Origin: Chamaelirium japonicum
Taxonomy: Eukaryota; Streptophyta; Magnoliopsida; Liliales; Melanthiaceae
Direction: 5' to 3'
Length of the DNA stretch: 64,000 nt
Assembly (NCBI GenBank): GCA_947650365.1
Contig: CANTAL010000097.1
Location: 124,001-188,000, forward strand
This document shows, piece after piece, positions 27,301-39,939 of the stretch. A model generated the notes under the pieces. That model saw only the letters and a program-made list of their open reading frames with translations. It was not told the DNA's origin and searched no databases. The position numbers and the translations under genes are program-made. Numbering within the stretch: the first letter of the stretch is position 1; each line of letters begins with the position of its first letter.

Positions 27301-29848
27301 ATGGATCGTACGAATGAATTAGAATGGATCGTATGAATGAACTAGAATGGATCGTAAGAATGAATTAGAATGGCTACATTCGTGCGAATGAATTAGACTG
27401 GATTGTATGAATGAATTAGAAAGGATACATTCATGCGAAAGAATTATAATAGATCGTACGAATGAACTAGAATGGATCATATGAATGAATTAGAATAGAT
27501 CGTACGAATGAATTAGAATGGATCGTACGAATGAGTTAGAATAGATCGTACGAATGAATTAGAATGGATACATTCATGCGATTGAATTAGATTGGATGTT
27601 ACGAATGAATTAGAATGGATCGTACGAATGAATTAGAATGGATCGTATGAATGAATTAGAATGGATACATTTGTGCGATCCATTCTAATTAGAATGTATC
27701 CATTGTAATTCATTCGTAAGAGCTATGCTATTTCACTCGTACGATCCATTCTAATTCATTCGTACGATCCATTCTAATTCATTCGCACAATCCATTCTAA
27801 TTCATTCATACGATCCATTCTAATTCATTTAAATGAATGTATCTATTCTAATTCATTCGTATGCTCCATTCTAATTCATTCGTACGATCCATTCCAATTC
27901 ATTCGCATGACTATATCCATTCTAATTCATTCGTATGATCCATTCTAATTCATTCGCACGAATGTATCAATTCTAATTCATTCGTATGATCCATTCTAAT
28001 TCAATCGTACAATCCATTCTAATTCATTCGTACGATCCATTCTAATTCATTCGCACGAATGTATCCATTCTGATTCACTCGTATGATCCAATCTAATTCA
28101 TTTATACGATCCATTCAAATTTATTAATATGCTCTATTTTAATTCATTTGTACGATCCATTCTAATTCATTCATATGATCCATTCTAATTCATTCGCACG
28201 AATGAATTAGAAAGGATCGTGCGAATGAATTAGAATGGATCGTACGAATGAATTAGAATGGATACATTCGGGTGAATAAATTAGAATAGATCGTATGAAT
28301 GAATTAGAATGGATCGTATGAATGAATTCGAATGGATGCATTCGTGCGAATGTTTTAGAATGGATCGTACGAATTAATTAGAATGGATACATTCATGTGA
28401 ATGAATTAGAATTGATCGTATGAATGAATTAGAATGGATCGTAAGAATGAATTAGAATGGATACATTCGTGCGAATGAATTAGAATGGATCGTACGAATG
28501 AATTAGAATAGATACATTCATGCGAATGAATTAGAATGGATCGTACGAATGAATTAGAATGGATCGTACGAATGAATTAGATTGGATCATACGAATGAAT
28601 TAGAATGGATCGTACGAATGAATTAGAATGGATACATTCGTACGAATGAAATAGAATGGATCGTACGATTGAATTAGAATGGATCGTACGAATGAATTAA
28701 ATAAATACATTCGTGCGAATGAATTAGGATGGATCATACGAATTCTAATTCATTCGTACGATCCATTCTAATTGATTCATACGATCCATTCTAATTCATT
28801 CGTACGATACATTCTAATTCATTCGGATCCATTCCAATTCATTCGAACGTCCATTCTAATTCATTCACACGATCCATTCTAATTCATTCGCATGATCCAT
28901 TCTAATTCATTCGTACGATCCATTCTAATTCATTCGTACATTCCATACTAATTCATTCATATGATCCATTCTTATTCATTCATAAATTCCATTTCATTCG
29001 TACGATCCATTCTAATTTATTTGTACAATCCATTCTAATTCATTCGCACGAATGGATTGTACGAATGAATTAGAATGGATCGTACGAATGAATTAGAATT
29101 GATCGTATGAATGAATTAGAATGGATACATTCGTGCGAATGAATTAAAATGGATGGAACGAATGAATTAGAATAGATACATTCGTGCGAATGAATTAGAA
29201 TGGATCGTGCGAATGAATTAGATTGGATCGTACGAATTAATTAGAATGGATAAATTTGTACGAATGAAATAGAATGGATAGTACGAATGAATTAGAATGG
29301 ATCGTACGAATGAATTAGAATGAATACATGAATTCTAATTCATTCGTACGATCCATTCTAATTCATTCATACAATCCATCTAATTCATTCATACGATCCA
29401 TTCTAATTCATTCGGATCCATTCTAATTCATTCGTACGATCCATTCTAATTCATTCATACGATCCATTCTAATTCATTCGTACATCCATTCTAATTCATT
29501 CGTATGATCCATTCTAATTCATTCGCACGATCCATTCTAATTCATTCGTACGATCCATTATCATTGATTCGTATATTCCATACTAATTCATTCATATGAT
29601 CCATTCTAATTCATTCACACGAGTGTATCCATTCTATTTCATTCATATGATCCATTCTATTTTATTCAATGGATCCATTCTAATTCATTCGCATGAATGT
29701 GTCCATTCTAATTCATTTGTACAAATATATCTTTTCTAATTCATTCGTATGATCCATTCTAATTCATTCGCATGAATGAATGTAGCTATTCTAATTCATT
29801 CGTACGATCCATTCTAATTCATTCGCACGAATATATCCATTCTAATTC
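24366..29848. repeat. Satellite inversion zone with alternating orientation blocks
   Basis: Monomer direction changes more than a dozen times. Approximate blocks are: forward 24366-24540, reverse to 24963, forward to 25478, reverse to 26468, a short forward and mixed stretch to about 26604, reverse to 27675, forward to 28203, reverse to 28742, forward to 29054, reverse to 29330 and forward to 29848. Three reverse-to-forward joins (about 24964, 28743 and 29331) share the string gaattctaattcattcg. Each is followed within about 100 bp by a shortened monomer containing 'attcggatc', so the joins themselves were copied. Confidence 0.9.
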
Positions 29849-32800
29849 ATGCGAATGAATTAGAATGGATCGTACAAATAAATTAGAATGGATCTTACGA
29901 ATGAATTAGAATGTATCGTACGAATGAATTAGAATGAATCATATGAATGAATTAGAATGGTTCATTCGAATGAATTAGAATGGATACATTCGTGCGAATG
30001 AAATAGAATGGATCGTACGAATGCGTTAGAATGGATCGTCCGAATGAATTAGAATAGATCGTACGAATGAATTAGAATGGATCGTGCGAATAAATTAGAA
30101 TGGATCGTACGAATGAATTAGAATGGATACATTCGTGTGAATGAATGACAATGGATCGTACGAATGAATTAGAATGGATCGTACGAATGAATTAGAATGG
30201 ATACATTCGTGCGAATGAATTAGAATGGATCGTACGGATGAATTAGAATGGATACATTCGTGCGAATGAATTAGAATGGATCGTACGAATGAATTAGAAT
30301 GGATCGTATGAATGAATTAGAATGGATCGTACGAATGAATTAGAAAGGATCGTGCGAATGAATTAGAATGGATACATTTGTGCAAATGAATTAGAATGGA
30401 TCATACGAATGAATTAGAATGGATCGTACGAATGAATTAGAATGGAACGTATGAATGAATTAGAATAGATTGTGCGAATGAATTATAATGGATCGTACAA
30501 ATGAATTAGAAAGGATACATTGGTGCGAATGAATTAGAATGGATCGTACGAATGAATTAGAATGGATACATTCGTGTGAATGAATTAGAATGGATCGTAC
30601 GAATAAATTATAATAGATCATGTGAATGAATTAGAATGAATCGTACGATTAAATTAGAATGGATCCATTCGTACGAATGAATCAGAATGGATCGTACGAA
30701 TGAATTAGAATGAATCGTACGAATTAGTTAAAATGGATCGTACGAATTAGTTAGAATGGATCGTACGAATGAATTAGAATGGATCGTACGAATTAGTTAG
30801 AATTGACCGTACGAATTAGTTAGAATGGATCGTACGAAAGAATTAGAATGAACCGTGCGAATGAATTAGAATGGATCGTACGAATGAATTAGAATGGATA
30901 CATTAATGCGAATGAACTAGAATGGATCGTACGAATGAATTAGAATGGATCGTACGAATGACTTAGAATGGATCGTACGAATGAATTAGAATGGATACAT
31001 TCGTGCGAATGAATTAGAATAGATCATAGTAATGAATTAGATTGCATTGTACGAATGAATTAGAATGGTTCGTAAGAATGAATTAGAATGGATCGTACGA
31101 ATGACTTAGAATGCATCGTGCGAATGAATTAGAATGGATTGTATGAATGAATTAGAATGGATACATTTGTGCGAATGAATTAGAATGGATCGCAAGAATG
31201 AATTAGAATGGATCGTACGAATGAATTAGAATGGATCGTGCAAATGAATTAGAATGGATCGTACGAATGAATTAGAATGGATACATTCGTGCAAATGAAT
31301 TAGAAAGGATCGTACGAATGAGTTAGAATTGATCGTACGTATAAATTAGAATGGACCGTACGAATGATTTAAAATGGATCGTGCGAATGAATTAGAATGG
31401 ATCGTATGAATGAATTAGAATGGATACATTCGTGCGAATGAATTAGAATGGATCGTACAAATAAATTAGTATGGATCGTACGAATGAATTAGAATGGATC
31501 GTACGAATGAATTAGAATAGATCGTGCGAATGAATTAGAATGGATCATACGAATGAATTAGACTGTATACATTCGTGCGAATGAATTAAAATGGATCGTA
31601 CGAATGAATTAGAATGGATTTTACGAATGAATTAGAATGGATCGTGCGAATGAATTAGAATGGATCGTACGAATGAATTAGAATGGATACATTCGTGCGA
31701 ATGAATTAGAATGGATCGTGCGAATGAATTAGAATGGATCGTACGAATGAATAAGATGAATTAGAATGGATCGTACGAATGAATAAGATGAATTAGAATG
31801 GATCGTACGAATGAATTAGAATGGATCGTATGAATGAATTAGAATGGATCGTGCGAATAAATTAGAATGGATCGTACGAATTAATTCGAATGGATACATT
31901 CGTGCGAATGAACTAGAATGGATCGTATGCATGAATTAGAATGGATCGTACGAATGAATTTGAATGGATCGTAAGAATGAATTAGAATGGATCGTGCGAA
32001 TGAATTAGACTGGATCATACGAATGAATTAGAATGGATACATTCATGCGAATGAATTATAATGGATCATACGAATGAATTAGAATGGATCGTACGAATGA
32101 ATTAGAATGGATCGGGCGAATGAATTAGAATGGATCGTACGAATGAATTAGAATGGTTACATTCGTGCGAATGAATTAGAATGGATCGTACGAATGAATT
32201 AAGAATGGATCGTATGAATGAATTAGAATGATTCGTACGAATGAATTAGAATGTATCGTGCGAATGTATTAGAATGGATCGTACGAATGAATTAGAATCG
32301 ATACATTCGTGCAAATGAATTAGATGGATCATACGAATGAATTAGAATGGATCGTACGAATGAATTAGAATGGAACGTATGAATGAATTAGAATGGATCG
32401 TGCGAATGAATTAGAATGGATCGTACGAATGAATTAGAATGGTTGCACTCGTGCGGGTGAATTAGAATGGATCGTACGAATGAATTAGAATGGATCTTAC
32501 GAATGAATTAGATTGGATTGTACGAATGAATTAGAATGGATCGTACGAATGAATTAGAATGGATCATACGAATGAATTAGAATGGATTCGTAGGGATGAA
32601 TTAGAATGGATCGTACGAATGAATTAGAATGGATTCATAGGGATGAATTAGAATGGATCGTACGAATGAATTAGAATGGATTCGTAGGGATGAATTAGAA
32701 TGGATCATACGAATGAATTAGAATGGATCGTGCGAATGAATTAGAATGGATCGTACGAATGAATTAGAATGGATACATTCGTGCGAATGAACTAGAATAG

Positions 32801-35800
32801 ATCATACGAATGAATTAGATTGGCTCATACGGATAAATTAGAATGGATCGTAAGAATGAATTAGAATTGATCGTGCGAATGAATTATAATGGATCGTGCA
32901 AATGAATTAGAATGGATCATACGAATGAATTTGAATGGATACATTCGTGCGAATGAATTAGAATGGATCGTACGAATAAATTAGAATGGATCGTACGAAT
33001 GAATTAGAATGGATCGTGCGAATGAATTAGAATGGATCGTACAAATGAATTAGAATGGATACATTCGTGCGAATGAATTGGAATGGATCATACGAATGAA
33101 TTAGAATGGATCTTACGAATGAATTTGAATGGATCGTATGAATGAATTACAATGGATCGTGCGAATGAATTAGAATGGATTGTACGAATGAATTAGAATG
33201 GATATATTCATGTGAATGAATTAGAATGGTTCACACGAATGTGTTAGAATGGATAGTACGAGTGAATTAGAATGGACCGAACGAATAAATTAGAAGAATC
33301 GTGCGAATGAATTTGAATGGATCGGACGAATGAATTAGAATAGATACTTTCGTGCGAATGAATTAGAAAGGATCGTGCGAATGAATTTGAATGAATCCTA
33401 CGAATGAATTAGAATGGATAAATTAATGCGAATGAATTAGGATGGATCGTACGAATGAATTAGAATGGATACATTCGCACGAATGTATTAGAATGGATCA
33501 TACGAATGAATTAGAATGGATCGTGCGAATGAATTAGAATGGATCGTACGAATGAATTAGAATGGATCGTGCGAATGAATTTGAATGGATCGTATGAATG
33601 AATTAGAATGGATCGTGCGAATGAATTTGAATGGATCGTACAAATGAATTTGAATAGATATATTCGTGCGAATGAATTAGAATGGATCATACGAATGAAT
33701 TAGAATGGATCGTACAAATGAATTAGAATGGTTACATTCGTGCGAATGAATTATAATGGATCGTACAAATGAATTAGAATGGATCGTACGAATGACTTAG
33801 AATGGATCATTCGAATGAATTAGAATGGATCATGCGAATTAATTAGAATGGATCATACGAATGAATTAGAATGGATACATTCATGCGAATGAATTAGAAT
33901 AGATCGTACGAATGAATTAGAATGGATCATACGAATGAATTAGAATGGATCGTGCGAATGAATTAGAATGGATCGTATGAACGAATTAGAATGGATATAT
34001 TCGTACGAATGAATTAGAATGGATCGTGCGTATGCATAAGAATGGATCGTGCGAATGAATTAGAATGGATCGTGCGAATGAATTAGAATGTATACATTCG
34101 TTCGAATAAATTAGAATGGATCGTACGAATGAATTACATTGTATCGTACGAATGAATTAGAATGGATCGTGTGAATGAATTAGAATTGATCGTACGAATG
34201 AATTAGAATGGATACATTCGTGCGAATGAATTAGAATGGATTGTATGAATGAATTAGAATGGATCGTACGAATGAATTAGAATGGATCGTGCGAATGAAT
34301 TAGAATGGATAATACGAATTAATTAGAATAGATCATGCGAATGAATTAGAATGGATAGTACGAATGAATTAGAATGGATACATTCGTGCGAATAAATTAG
34401 AATGGATCATATGATTCAATTAGAATGGATCGTACGAATGAATCAGAATGGATCATGCGAATGAATTAGTATTGATCGTACGAATGAATTAGAATGGATA
34501 CATTTGTGCGAATAAATTAGAATGGATCGCACGAATGAATTAGAATGGAACATATGAATGAATTAGAATGGATCGTGCGAATGAATTAGAATGGATTGTA
34601 CACATGAATTAGAATGGATACATTCGTGCGAATGAATTAGAATGGATCGTACGAATGAATTAGAATGGATCGTACGAATGAATTAGAATGGATCGTACAA
34701 AATTAGAATAGATCGTGTGAATGAATTAGAATGGATCGTACGAATGAATTTGAATAGATACATTCGTGCGAATGAATAAGAATGGATCGTACGAATGAAT
34801 TAGAATGGACCGTACGAATGAATTATAATGGATCGTGCAAATGAATTAGAATGAATCGTATGAATAAATTAGACTGGATCCATTCGTGCGAATGAATTAG
34901 AATGGATCGTACAAATGAGTTAGAATGGATCGTTCGAATGAATTAGAATGGATCGTACGAGTGAATTAGAATGGATTATACGAAATAATTAGAATGAATA
35001 CATTCATGTAAATGAATTAGAATGGATCGTACGAATGAATTAGAATGAATCGTGCGAATGAATTAGAATGGATCGTATGAATTAATTAGAATGGATACAT
35101 TAATGTGAATAAATTAGAATGGATCGTACGAATGAATTAGAATGGATCGTACGAATGACTTAGAAGGGATCATATGAATGAATTAGAATGGATCGTGCGA
35201 ATGAATTAGATTGGATCGTACGAGTGAATTAGAATAGATACATTCGTGCAAATGAATTAGAATGGATCGTACGAATGAATTAGAATGGATCATGCGAATG
35301 AATTAGAATGGATCCTACGAATGAATTAGAATGGATATATTCGTGCGAATGAACTAGAATAGATTATACGAATGAATTAGATTACATCGTACGAATGAAT
35401 TAGAATGGTTCGTCCGAATGAATTAGAATGGATCATACGAATGAATTAGAATGGATCGTACGAATGAATTAGAATAGATCGTACGAATAAATTAGAATGG
35501 TTACATTCGTGCGAATGAATTAGAACGAATCGTACGAATAAATTAGACTGGATCCATTCGTGCGAATGAATTAGAATGGATTGTATGAATGAATTAGAAG
35601 GGATCGTACGAATGAGTTAGAATGGATCGTTCGAATGAATTAGAATGGATTGTACGAATGAATTAGAATGGATTGTATGAAAGAATTAGAATGAATACAT
35701 TCATGTGAATGAATTAGAATGGATCGTACGAATGAATTAGAATGGGTCGTGCGAATGAATTAGAATGGATCGTACGAATGAATTAGAATGGATACATTAA

Positions 35801-36279
35801 TGCGAATAAATTAGAATGGATCGTACGAATGAATTAGAATGGATCGTACGAATGACTTAGAATGGATGGTACGAATGAATTAGAATGGAATGTATGAATA
35901 AATTAGAATGGATCATGCGAATGAATTAGAATGGATCGTACGAATGAATTAGAATGGATACATTCGTGCGAATTAATTAGAATGGATCGTACGAATGAAT
36001 TATTTTGGATCGTACAAATGAATTAGAATGGATCGTACGAATGAATTAAAATAGATCGTGCGAATGAATTAGAATGGATCGTACGAATGAATTAGAGTGG
36101 ATACATTCGTGCGAATGAATTAGAATGGATCATACGAATGACTTAGAATGGATCGTACGAATGAATTATAATGGATCGCACGAATGAATTAGAATGAATC
36201 GTATGAATAAATTAGACTGGATCCATTGGTGCGAATGAATTGGAATGGATCGTACGAATGAATTAGATGGGATCGTACG
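29849..36279 (-). repeat. Satellite block, reverse orientation, left flank of the gypsy element
   Basis: Uninterrupted reverse-oriented monomers with clear 120-bp spacing of the 28-bp variant, for example 'atacattcg' at 31567 and 31687. A longer periodicity of about 670 bp is marked by 'aaattagactggatccatt' at 34866, 35540 and 36209. The last five bases (gtacg, 36275-36279) form the TSD of the gypsy element. Confidence 0.95.
36275..36279. repeat. Target site duplication of the gypsy element, left copy (right copy 50107-50111)
   Basis: gtacg precedes TGTTGGGGG at 36280 and follows CCCCAAACA ending at 50106. Joining the flanks at gtacg restores continuous satellite. Confidence 0.96.
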
Positions 36280-36469
36280 TGTTGGGGGTAGTTAAAAACC
36301 ACATATCTTGGATAGCCCGTCCAGGAGATGGAACCCTCGTCAGGGGCTCGCCTTCACATGGAGCGGGATGGACACCTTGTATCTGAGTACAGCTCACACC
36401 TCCAGTCCCCCACAGAAGCACGCCCAAATTCGATAAATGGCTTAGACAAAGAGCGCGAAGGAGATCACC

Positions 36470-36735
36470 CAAACTCGTCCAGGAGCTCGCCATGCTCGCT
36501 CAGGAGCTCGCCTAGCTCGTCCAGGAGCTCGCCATGCTCGCTCAGGAGCTCGCCTAGCTCGTCCAGGAGCTCGCCATGCTCGCTCAGGAGCTCACCTAGC
36601 TCGTCCAGGAGCTCGCCATGCTCGCTCATGAGCCCGCCTAGCTTGCACAGGAGCTCGCCCAAGCTCATTTAGGAGCTCGCCATGCTCACTCATGAGCTCG
36701 CCTAGCTCGCCCAGGAGTTCGCCCAAGCTCGCCCA
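36470..36735. repeat. 21/42-bp minisatellite within the 5' LTR
   Basis: Alternating units of the type 'ctcgtccaggagctcgccatg' (split here as 'ctcgtccagg' plus 'agctcgccatg') and 'ctcgctcaggagctcgccta', later decaying to 'ctcgcccaggagttcgccc'. The 3' LTR (about 49167-49495) has three more 21-bp units. Confidence 0.9.
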
Positions 36736-37142
36736 GAAACTCGCCTAGACCCCTGTTTATCGAAGAGGTTGCTCCCGCGAGGTCCAACTCTTGATAAATA
36801 TGGGCGAAAGGACGGAGCAGTATCGGGCGAGCTGGCCTTTGCTTTTCCCCTGAGATTGCCAGGTGTCGAGAACCCACTGAAGCTACGTGGACGATTGCTG
36901 TCCACGGAAGCCCGTCAGAGTCGGTTTGAGACCTCCTAGACTTGAACATTCTAGAAGAGTCCTATGGCGGCAACAGAACAGCAGCTGCTGTCCCCCACTA
37001 CTCCGTCAGACGAGCTAGACGACAAAGAATGTCAGGGGTCCAAGTTCCAAGAACTGTCAGAAACTATTGAAGGCTAGAACGTGGGGGCCTAGAAGGTGCC
37101 GGAAAGAGCCTCCACGCGTCGTAGCTCGATAGGTCGCCCATG

Positions 37143-37152
37143 TCTATAAATG
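37143..37152 (+). promoter_or_regulatory. Probable LTR TATA box
   Basis: TCTATAAATG fits a plant RNA polymerase II TATA element. It lies about 200 bp before the LTR end, leaving a plausible R-U5. The identical motif is in the 3' LTR near 49901. The transcription start is inferred to be about 30 bp downstream and is not proven. Confidence 0.7.
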
Positions 37153-37350
37153 CACACCCCCAGGCTCCAAAATACAGGTTCGAAATCCCTTTCACTACCA
37201 CTTTGGTATACAACAGCTCTCCGTTGTGCTACCATAACTGACTTGAGCGTCGGAGGGTCTGCGCTCCTAAGGGAGCCAGCCGTTCTCACGTTTCTCTTTT
37301 CTTGATCTTACAGGTAGCTCGCAAGGACCAGGAAAAATCCCCCAAACATT

Positions 37351-37367
37351 TGGCGCCGTCTGTGGGA
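37351..37367 (+). promoter_or_regulatory. Primer binding site of the gypsy element
   Basis: TGGCGCCGTCTGTGGGA starts two bases after the 5' LTR. Its first nine bases match the 3' end of plant tRNA-Asp (and other CGGCGCCA-ending tRNAs); the remainder fits tRNA-Asp poorly. The primer identity is therefore uncertain, although the PBS position is not. Confidence 0.82.
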
Positions 37368-37437
37368 TTTCGACTGGTTCCTGTGAGAATGCTCACGACC
37401 ACACGGTTATTCGTCGACGGCCTTAGAAACCCCAAAG

Positions 37438-38721
37438 ATGGCTCCGGCGATAAGGGGGCGTAGGCGGGCGAGGGCCCGTATGGGGTCTGTGCACAGCGAA
37501 CCCCCCGCTGAGACTCCCCAGCCCTTTGTCCCGCTCAGTGACCAGCTCCTGTTGGAGATGTTGGCCACCCAGCGGGCGATGATGGAGGAGTTGACGCGCT
37601 TGCGTCAGGCTCCGGCGGCTAGCCGGCGGTCAGGACCTTCGAGGCCTGCGTCCCCCGCGCGACCTCCCGTCTCGTCGCGTCTGCCCACGACCGTCCCAGC
37701 ACGGCGAACTTCCCGACCGGAACCCCCGGTTGAGAGGACGGCCGTGCGTGGAGCGAAGGAGACCCCGCTCACAAGGTTACAGAAGCTGGTAACCCAGCGG
37801 TCCAGCAACCAGGCGACCTCGCGCGCGACCATCCCTCGCCGACGTAGCCGGAGCGTCGACTCTGACGGATCGGAGGCGAGGTCTCAAGAGAGGGATCGCG
37901 ACCCGCGCCATCGGCGACGAGGGAAAGAGCCCGCGGTGACTCTACCTTCCGAACCTCGAGAGGTGACGGCCTCCCACAGACCAACCGCCTCGCTGAAGGG
38001 ATCCGCGCGCGAGCAGCCAGGAGGCCGCCGATTGGTGGCTCCCGAGGGTCGCCGTGGGGTGGATCCGAACCTCCCTAGAGGGAGTGCACACGAGCGCCTA
38101 GGACCTGCGCAGCCGCCTTTGGGATTTCTCCCCGGGAGCTGGCAGCGACCTAGTGCACCCGTAGATTTGCTGGAGGACCTCGCCGCCCACGGGGGAAGCT
38201 CGCCCTTCACCAGCGAGGTCCATCAAGGGGGTTTTCCACACCACTGGACCCCCCCGAAGTTTGTATTGTTCGATGGGTCGCAAGATCCCGTCGACCATCT
38301 CTTAGCCTACAGGAAACTTCTATTTTTCCGGGACCAGGACCATGTCATGTGTCGCGCTTTTCCAAGCAGTCTGACCGAATCGGCATTGAATTGGTTCCAC
38401 AAGCTGCCGTCCGGCGTGATCCCCAACTTGCCAACTCTCTCTAGGCTATTCCTGGAGCAGTATCGCTGCAACAGGCAGCCCCCGAAGAGGATTGAATCTC
38501 TGTTCACTCTGACCATGGGAGCTCGCGAAACGCTCCGATGCTTCGCAACGCAATTCCGAAGCGCTTACCTCGCTCTGGAAGACGCGGCGGGCCAGGATCG
38601 TACCGCGGTGAGTGCCTTCAGAAGTGCCCTCCCCGAAGGGGGCAAGCTTCATGACGCCTTAGTGATCAAGGACCCTCGCACAATGGTGGAACTATTCGCC
38701 CTGGTCCAGCAGCACATCTAG
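37438..38721 (+). CDS. gag: Gag, N-terminal and capsid part, ending at an in-frame TAG
   Basis: The ATG at 37438 is about 90 bp after the LTR and opens a 427-codon frame. Residues 1-260 are basic, Arg/Pro/Ser-rich and low-complexity. Residues about 262-426 form a retrotransposon gag domain, with FDGSQDPVDHLLAY, then ALNWFHKLP and a Leu/Phe pattern typical of plant gypsy capsids. The protein would assemble the cytoplasmic virus-like particle and bind element RNA. The frame stops at TAG 38719-38721 in the middle of what looks like continuing gag. The same frame reopens, meets a TGA at 38785-38787, and continues into the zinc knuckle. Both codons are one transition away from sense codons (CAG and CGA), so they are most simply nonsense mutations; neither has a known readthrough context. 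Confidence 0.9.
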   Translation: MAPAIRGRRRARARMGSVHSEPPAETPQPFVPLSDQLLLEMLATQRAMMEELTRLRQAPAASRRSGPSRPASPARPPVSSRLPTTVPARRTSRPEPPVERTAVRGAKETPLTRLQKLVTQRSSNQATSRATIPRRRSRSVDSDGSEARSQERDRDPRHRRRGKEPAVTLPSEPREVTASHRPTASLKGSAREQPGGRRLVAPEGRRGVDPNLPRGSAHERLGPAQPPLGFLPGSWQRPSAPVDLLEDLAAHGGSSPFTSEVHQGGFPHHWTPPKFVLFDGSQDPVDHLLAYRKLLFFRDQDHVMCRAFPSSLTESALNWFHKLPSGVIPNLPTLSRLFLEQYRCNRQPPKRIESLFTLTMGARETLRCFATQFRSAYLALEDAAGQDRTAVSAFRSALPEGGKLHDALVIKDPRTMVELFALVQQHI

Positions 38722-38787
38722 CTCGAGGATGCAGTGCTAGATCGGAAGGGAAAGGCAGTAGAGCAGCGACCTCCTCCGGCTTTGTGA

Positions 38788-39939
38788 CCTCTTGTTGTTA
38801 AGGCCGTGGAGAGGAGGGAGGTGCCACTTTCGGTACCATTGCCCGGACCGTCCGCAGCTCCTGCAATACCGTCCGCTGAAGCCCCCGCGGTGGTCGCTGG
38901 AAGGCCAGCAAACTGGCGCCTGCCTCCGGGACCCGGGGAGCGGGACTTCACCGTGCTGACCCACTCGCCGGGGCAAATTTTCCATCAGATTCGGAACGAG
39001 CCTTTCTTCCAGTACCCGCCACCCCTACAGGTCGGAGAACCTGGATCTACCGACAACTCGCGGCGGTGCGCTTTTCATCGAAGCCCAGGGCATCACACTA
39101 ATAGATGCCGGGCTCTGAAAAACCACCTGGAGGATTTGGTCACCTTGGGACACTTGAGCCAGTTCATCTCGCTCTCGAGGAGGTTCGAGGTGATTCCAGA
39201 GCGAGCGCCTCGGGAGGGAGATCGCCCAGGACTCACGGAGCCCGCCTTACCTCCTCCTCCCCCGGGAGGACCGGCGATCTGCCACACCATTAGCGGGCGG
39301 CTGAGCGGCCCCAGATCAAGTAATGAAGCCCGCCGGCGAGTAAGGGAGATGGAGCGGGCACAGAAGGTATTTTCTGTCTCGCTAACTCCTACTTTACTTC
39401 AAGCGCCGAGGGCAGAAGCTCGCGATTTCCTCTGGTTTTCGGAGGACGACATGGCTGGGGTTGTCGCGCCCCACAATGACCCCCTCGTCATACGCCTGAT
39501 GATGGCAAACATCGAGGTAAGGCGAGCTCTGGTGGATTCAGGGAGCGCCGTTGACATCCTTTTTCTGTCGGCCTACCTACGAATGGGTTTGAGACTTGCC
39601 GACTTGTCTCCCTCGATGAGCTCCCTCAGCGGATTCACCGGTGAGGTCGCTAAAGTAGCGGGAGAGATAACCCTCACCGTGACAGCGGGCCCGGAAGCTC
39701 GCCAAGTCCGCTTTGCGGTAGTCGACGGGAGTTCGGCCTTTAATGCCATTCTTGGGCGGCCTTGGCTAAGGCAGATGAAGGCAGTATCTTCACCCAACCA
39801 TCAGGCCCTCAAATTCCCAACCACGGGTGGGGTCGTGGTCATTCGGGGAGATCAGGTAGCCGCAACCAGATGCGAGCAGGATGCTCCTCACCTCATGGAC
39901 GTGGAGGTCGCCGAGGCCAAGAGGCCCGCACCCTCCTAG
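38788..39939 (+). CDS. gag-pro: Gag C-terminus with zinc knuckle plus aspartic protease, ending at TAG-CAA-TTA
   Basis: This is the same reading frame as gag, open from 38788 to TAG 39937-39939. Near 39067 it has the variant knuckle CAFHRSPGHHTNRC found in plant Tat elements. The protease follows, with VDSGSAVDILF and Asp of the DSG triad encoded at 39535-39537, and a flap/ILG region 'AFNAILGRPWL'. The protease would process the polyprotein inside the particle. No early ATG serves this segment, so it depends on translation from gag. The stop is followed by CAATTA, giving TAG-CAA-TTA, the hexamer context of tobamovirus readthrough. That suggests, but does not prove, a regulated gag-pro/pol boundary. 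Confidence 0.9.
   Translation, partial: PLVVKAVERREVPLSVPLPGPSAAPAIPSAEAPAVVAGRPANWRLPPGPGERDFTVLTHSPGQIFHQIRNEPFFQYPPPLQVGEPGSTDNSRRCAFHRSPGHHTNRCRALKNHLEDLVTLGHLSQFISLSRRFEVIPERAPREGDRPGLTEPALPPPPPGGPAICHTISGRLSGPRSSNEARRRVREMERAQKVFSVSLTPTLLQAPRAEARDFLWFSEDDMAGVVAPHNDPLVIRLMMANIEVRRALVDSGSAVDILFLSAYLRMGLRLADLSPSMSSLSGFTGEVAKVAGEITLTVTAGPEARQVRFAVVDGSSAFNAILGRPWLRQMKAVSSPNHQALKFPTTGGVVVIRGDQVAATRCEQDAPHLMDVEVAEAKRPAPS

Larger units (their letters stand above)
36280..37348 (+). repeat. 5' LTR of the gypsy element
   Basis: TGTTGGGGG...CCCCCAAACA with short terminal inverted repeats. It contains a 21/42-bp minisatellite (about 36470-36720), an AT-poor U3 and a TATA box near 37144. It has 63 bp less minisatellite than the 3' LTR. 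The short open frames in the minisatellite exist in several frames because the unit is a multiple of three, and are not considered genes. Confidence 0.96.

Noticed and set aside
36328..36949. Ser/Arg/Pro-rich frames in the gypsy LTRs
   Set aside because: They derive from the 21-bp minisatellite, whose unit is a multiple of three; they are present in both LTRs and in competing frames.
38719..38721. Programmed readthrough at the first gag stop
   Set aside because: TAG is followed by CTCGAG, not a CARYYA context. A simple C-to-T nonsense mutation explains it better.
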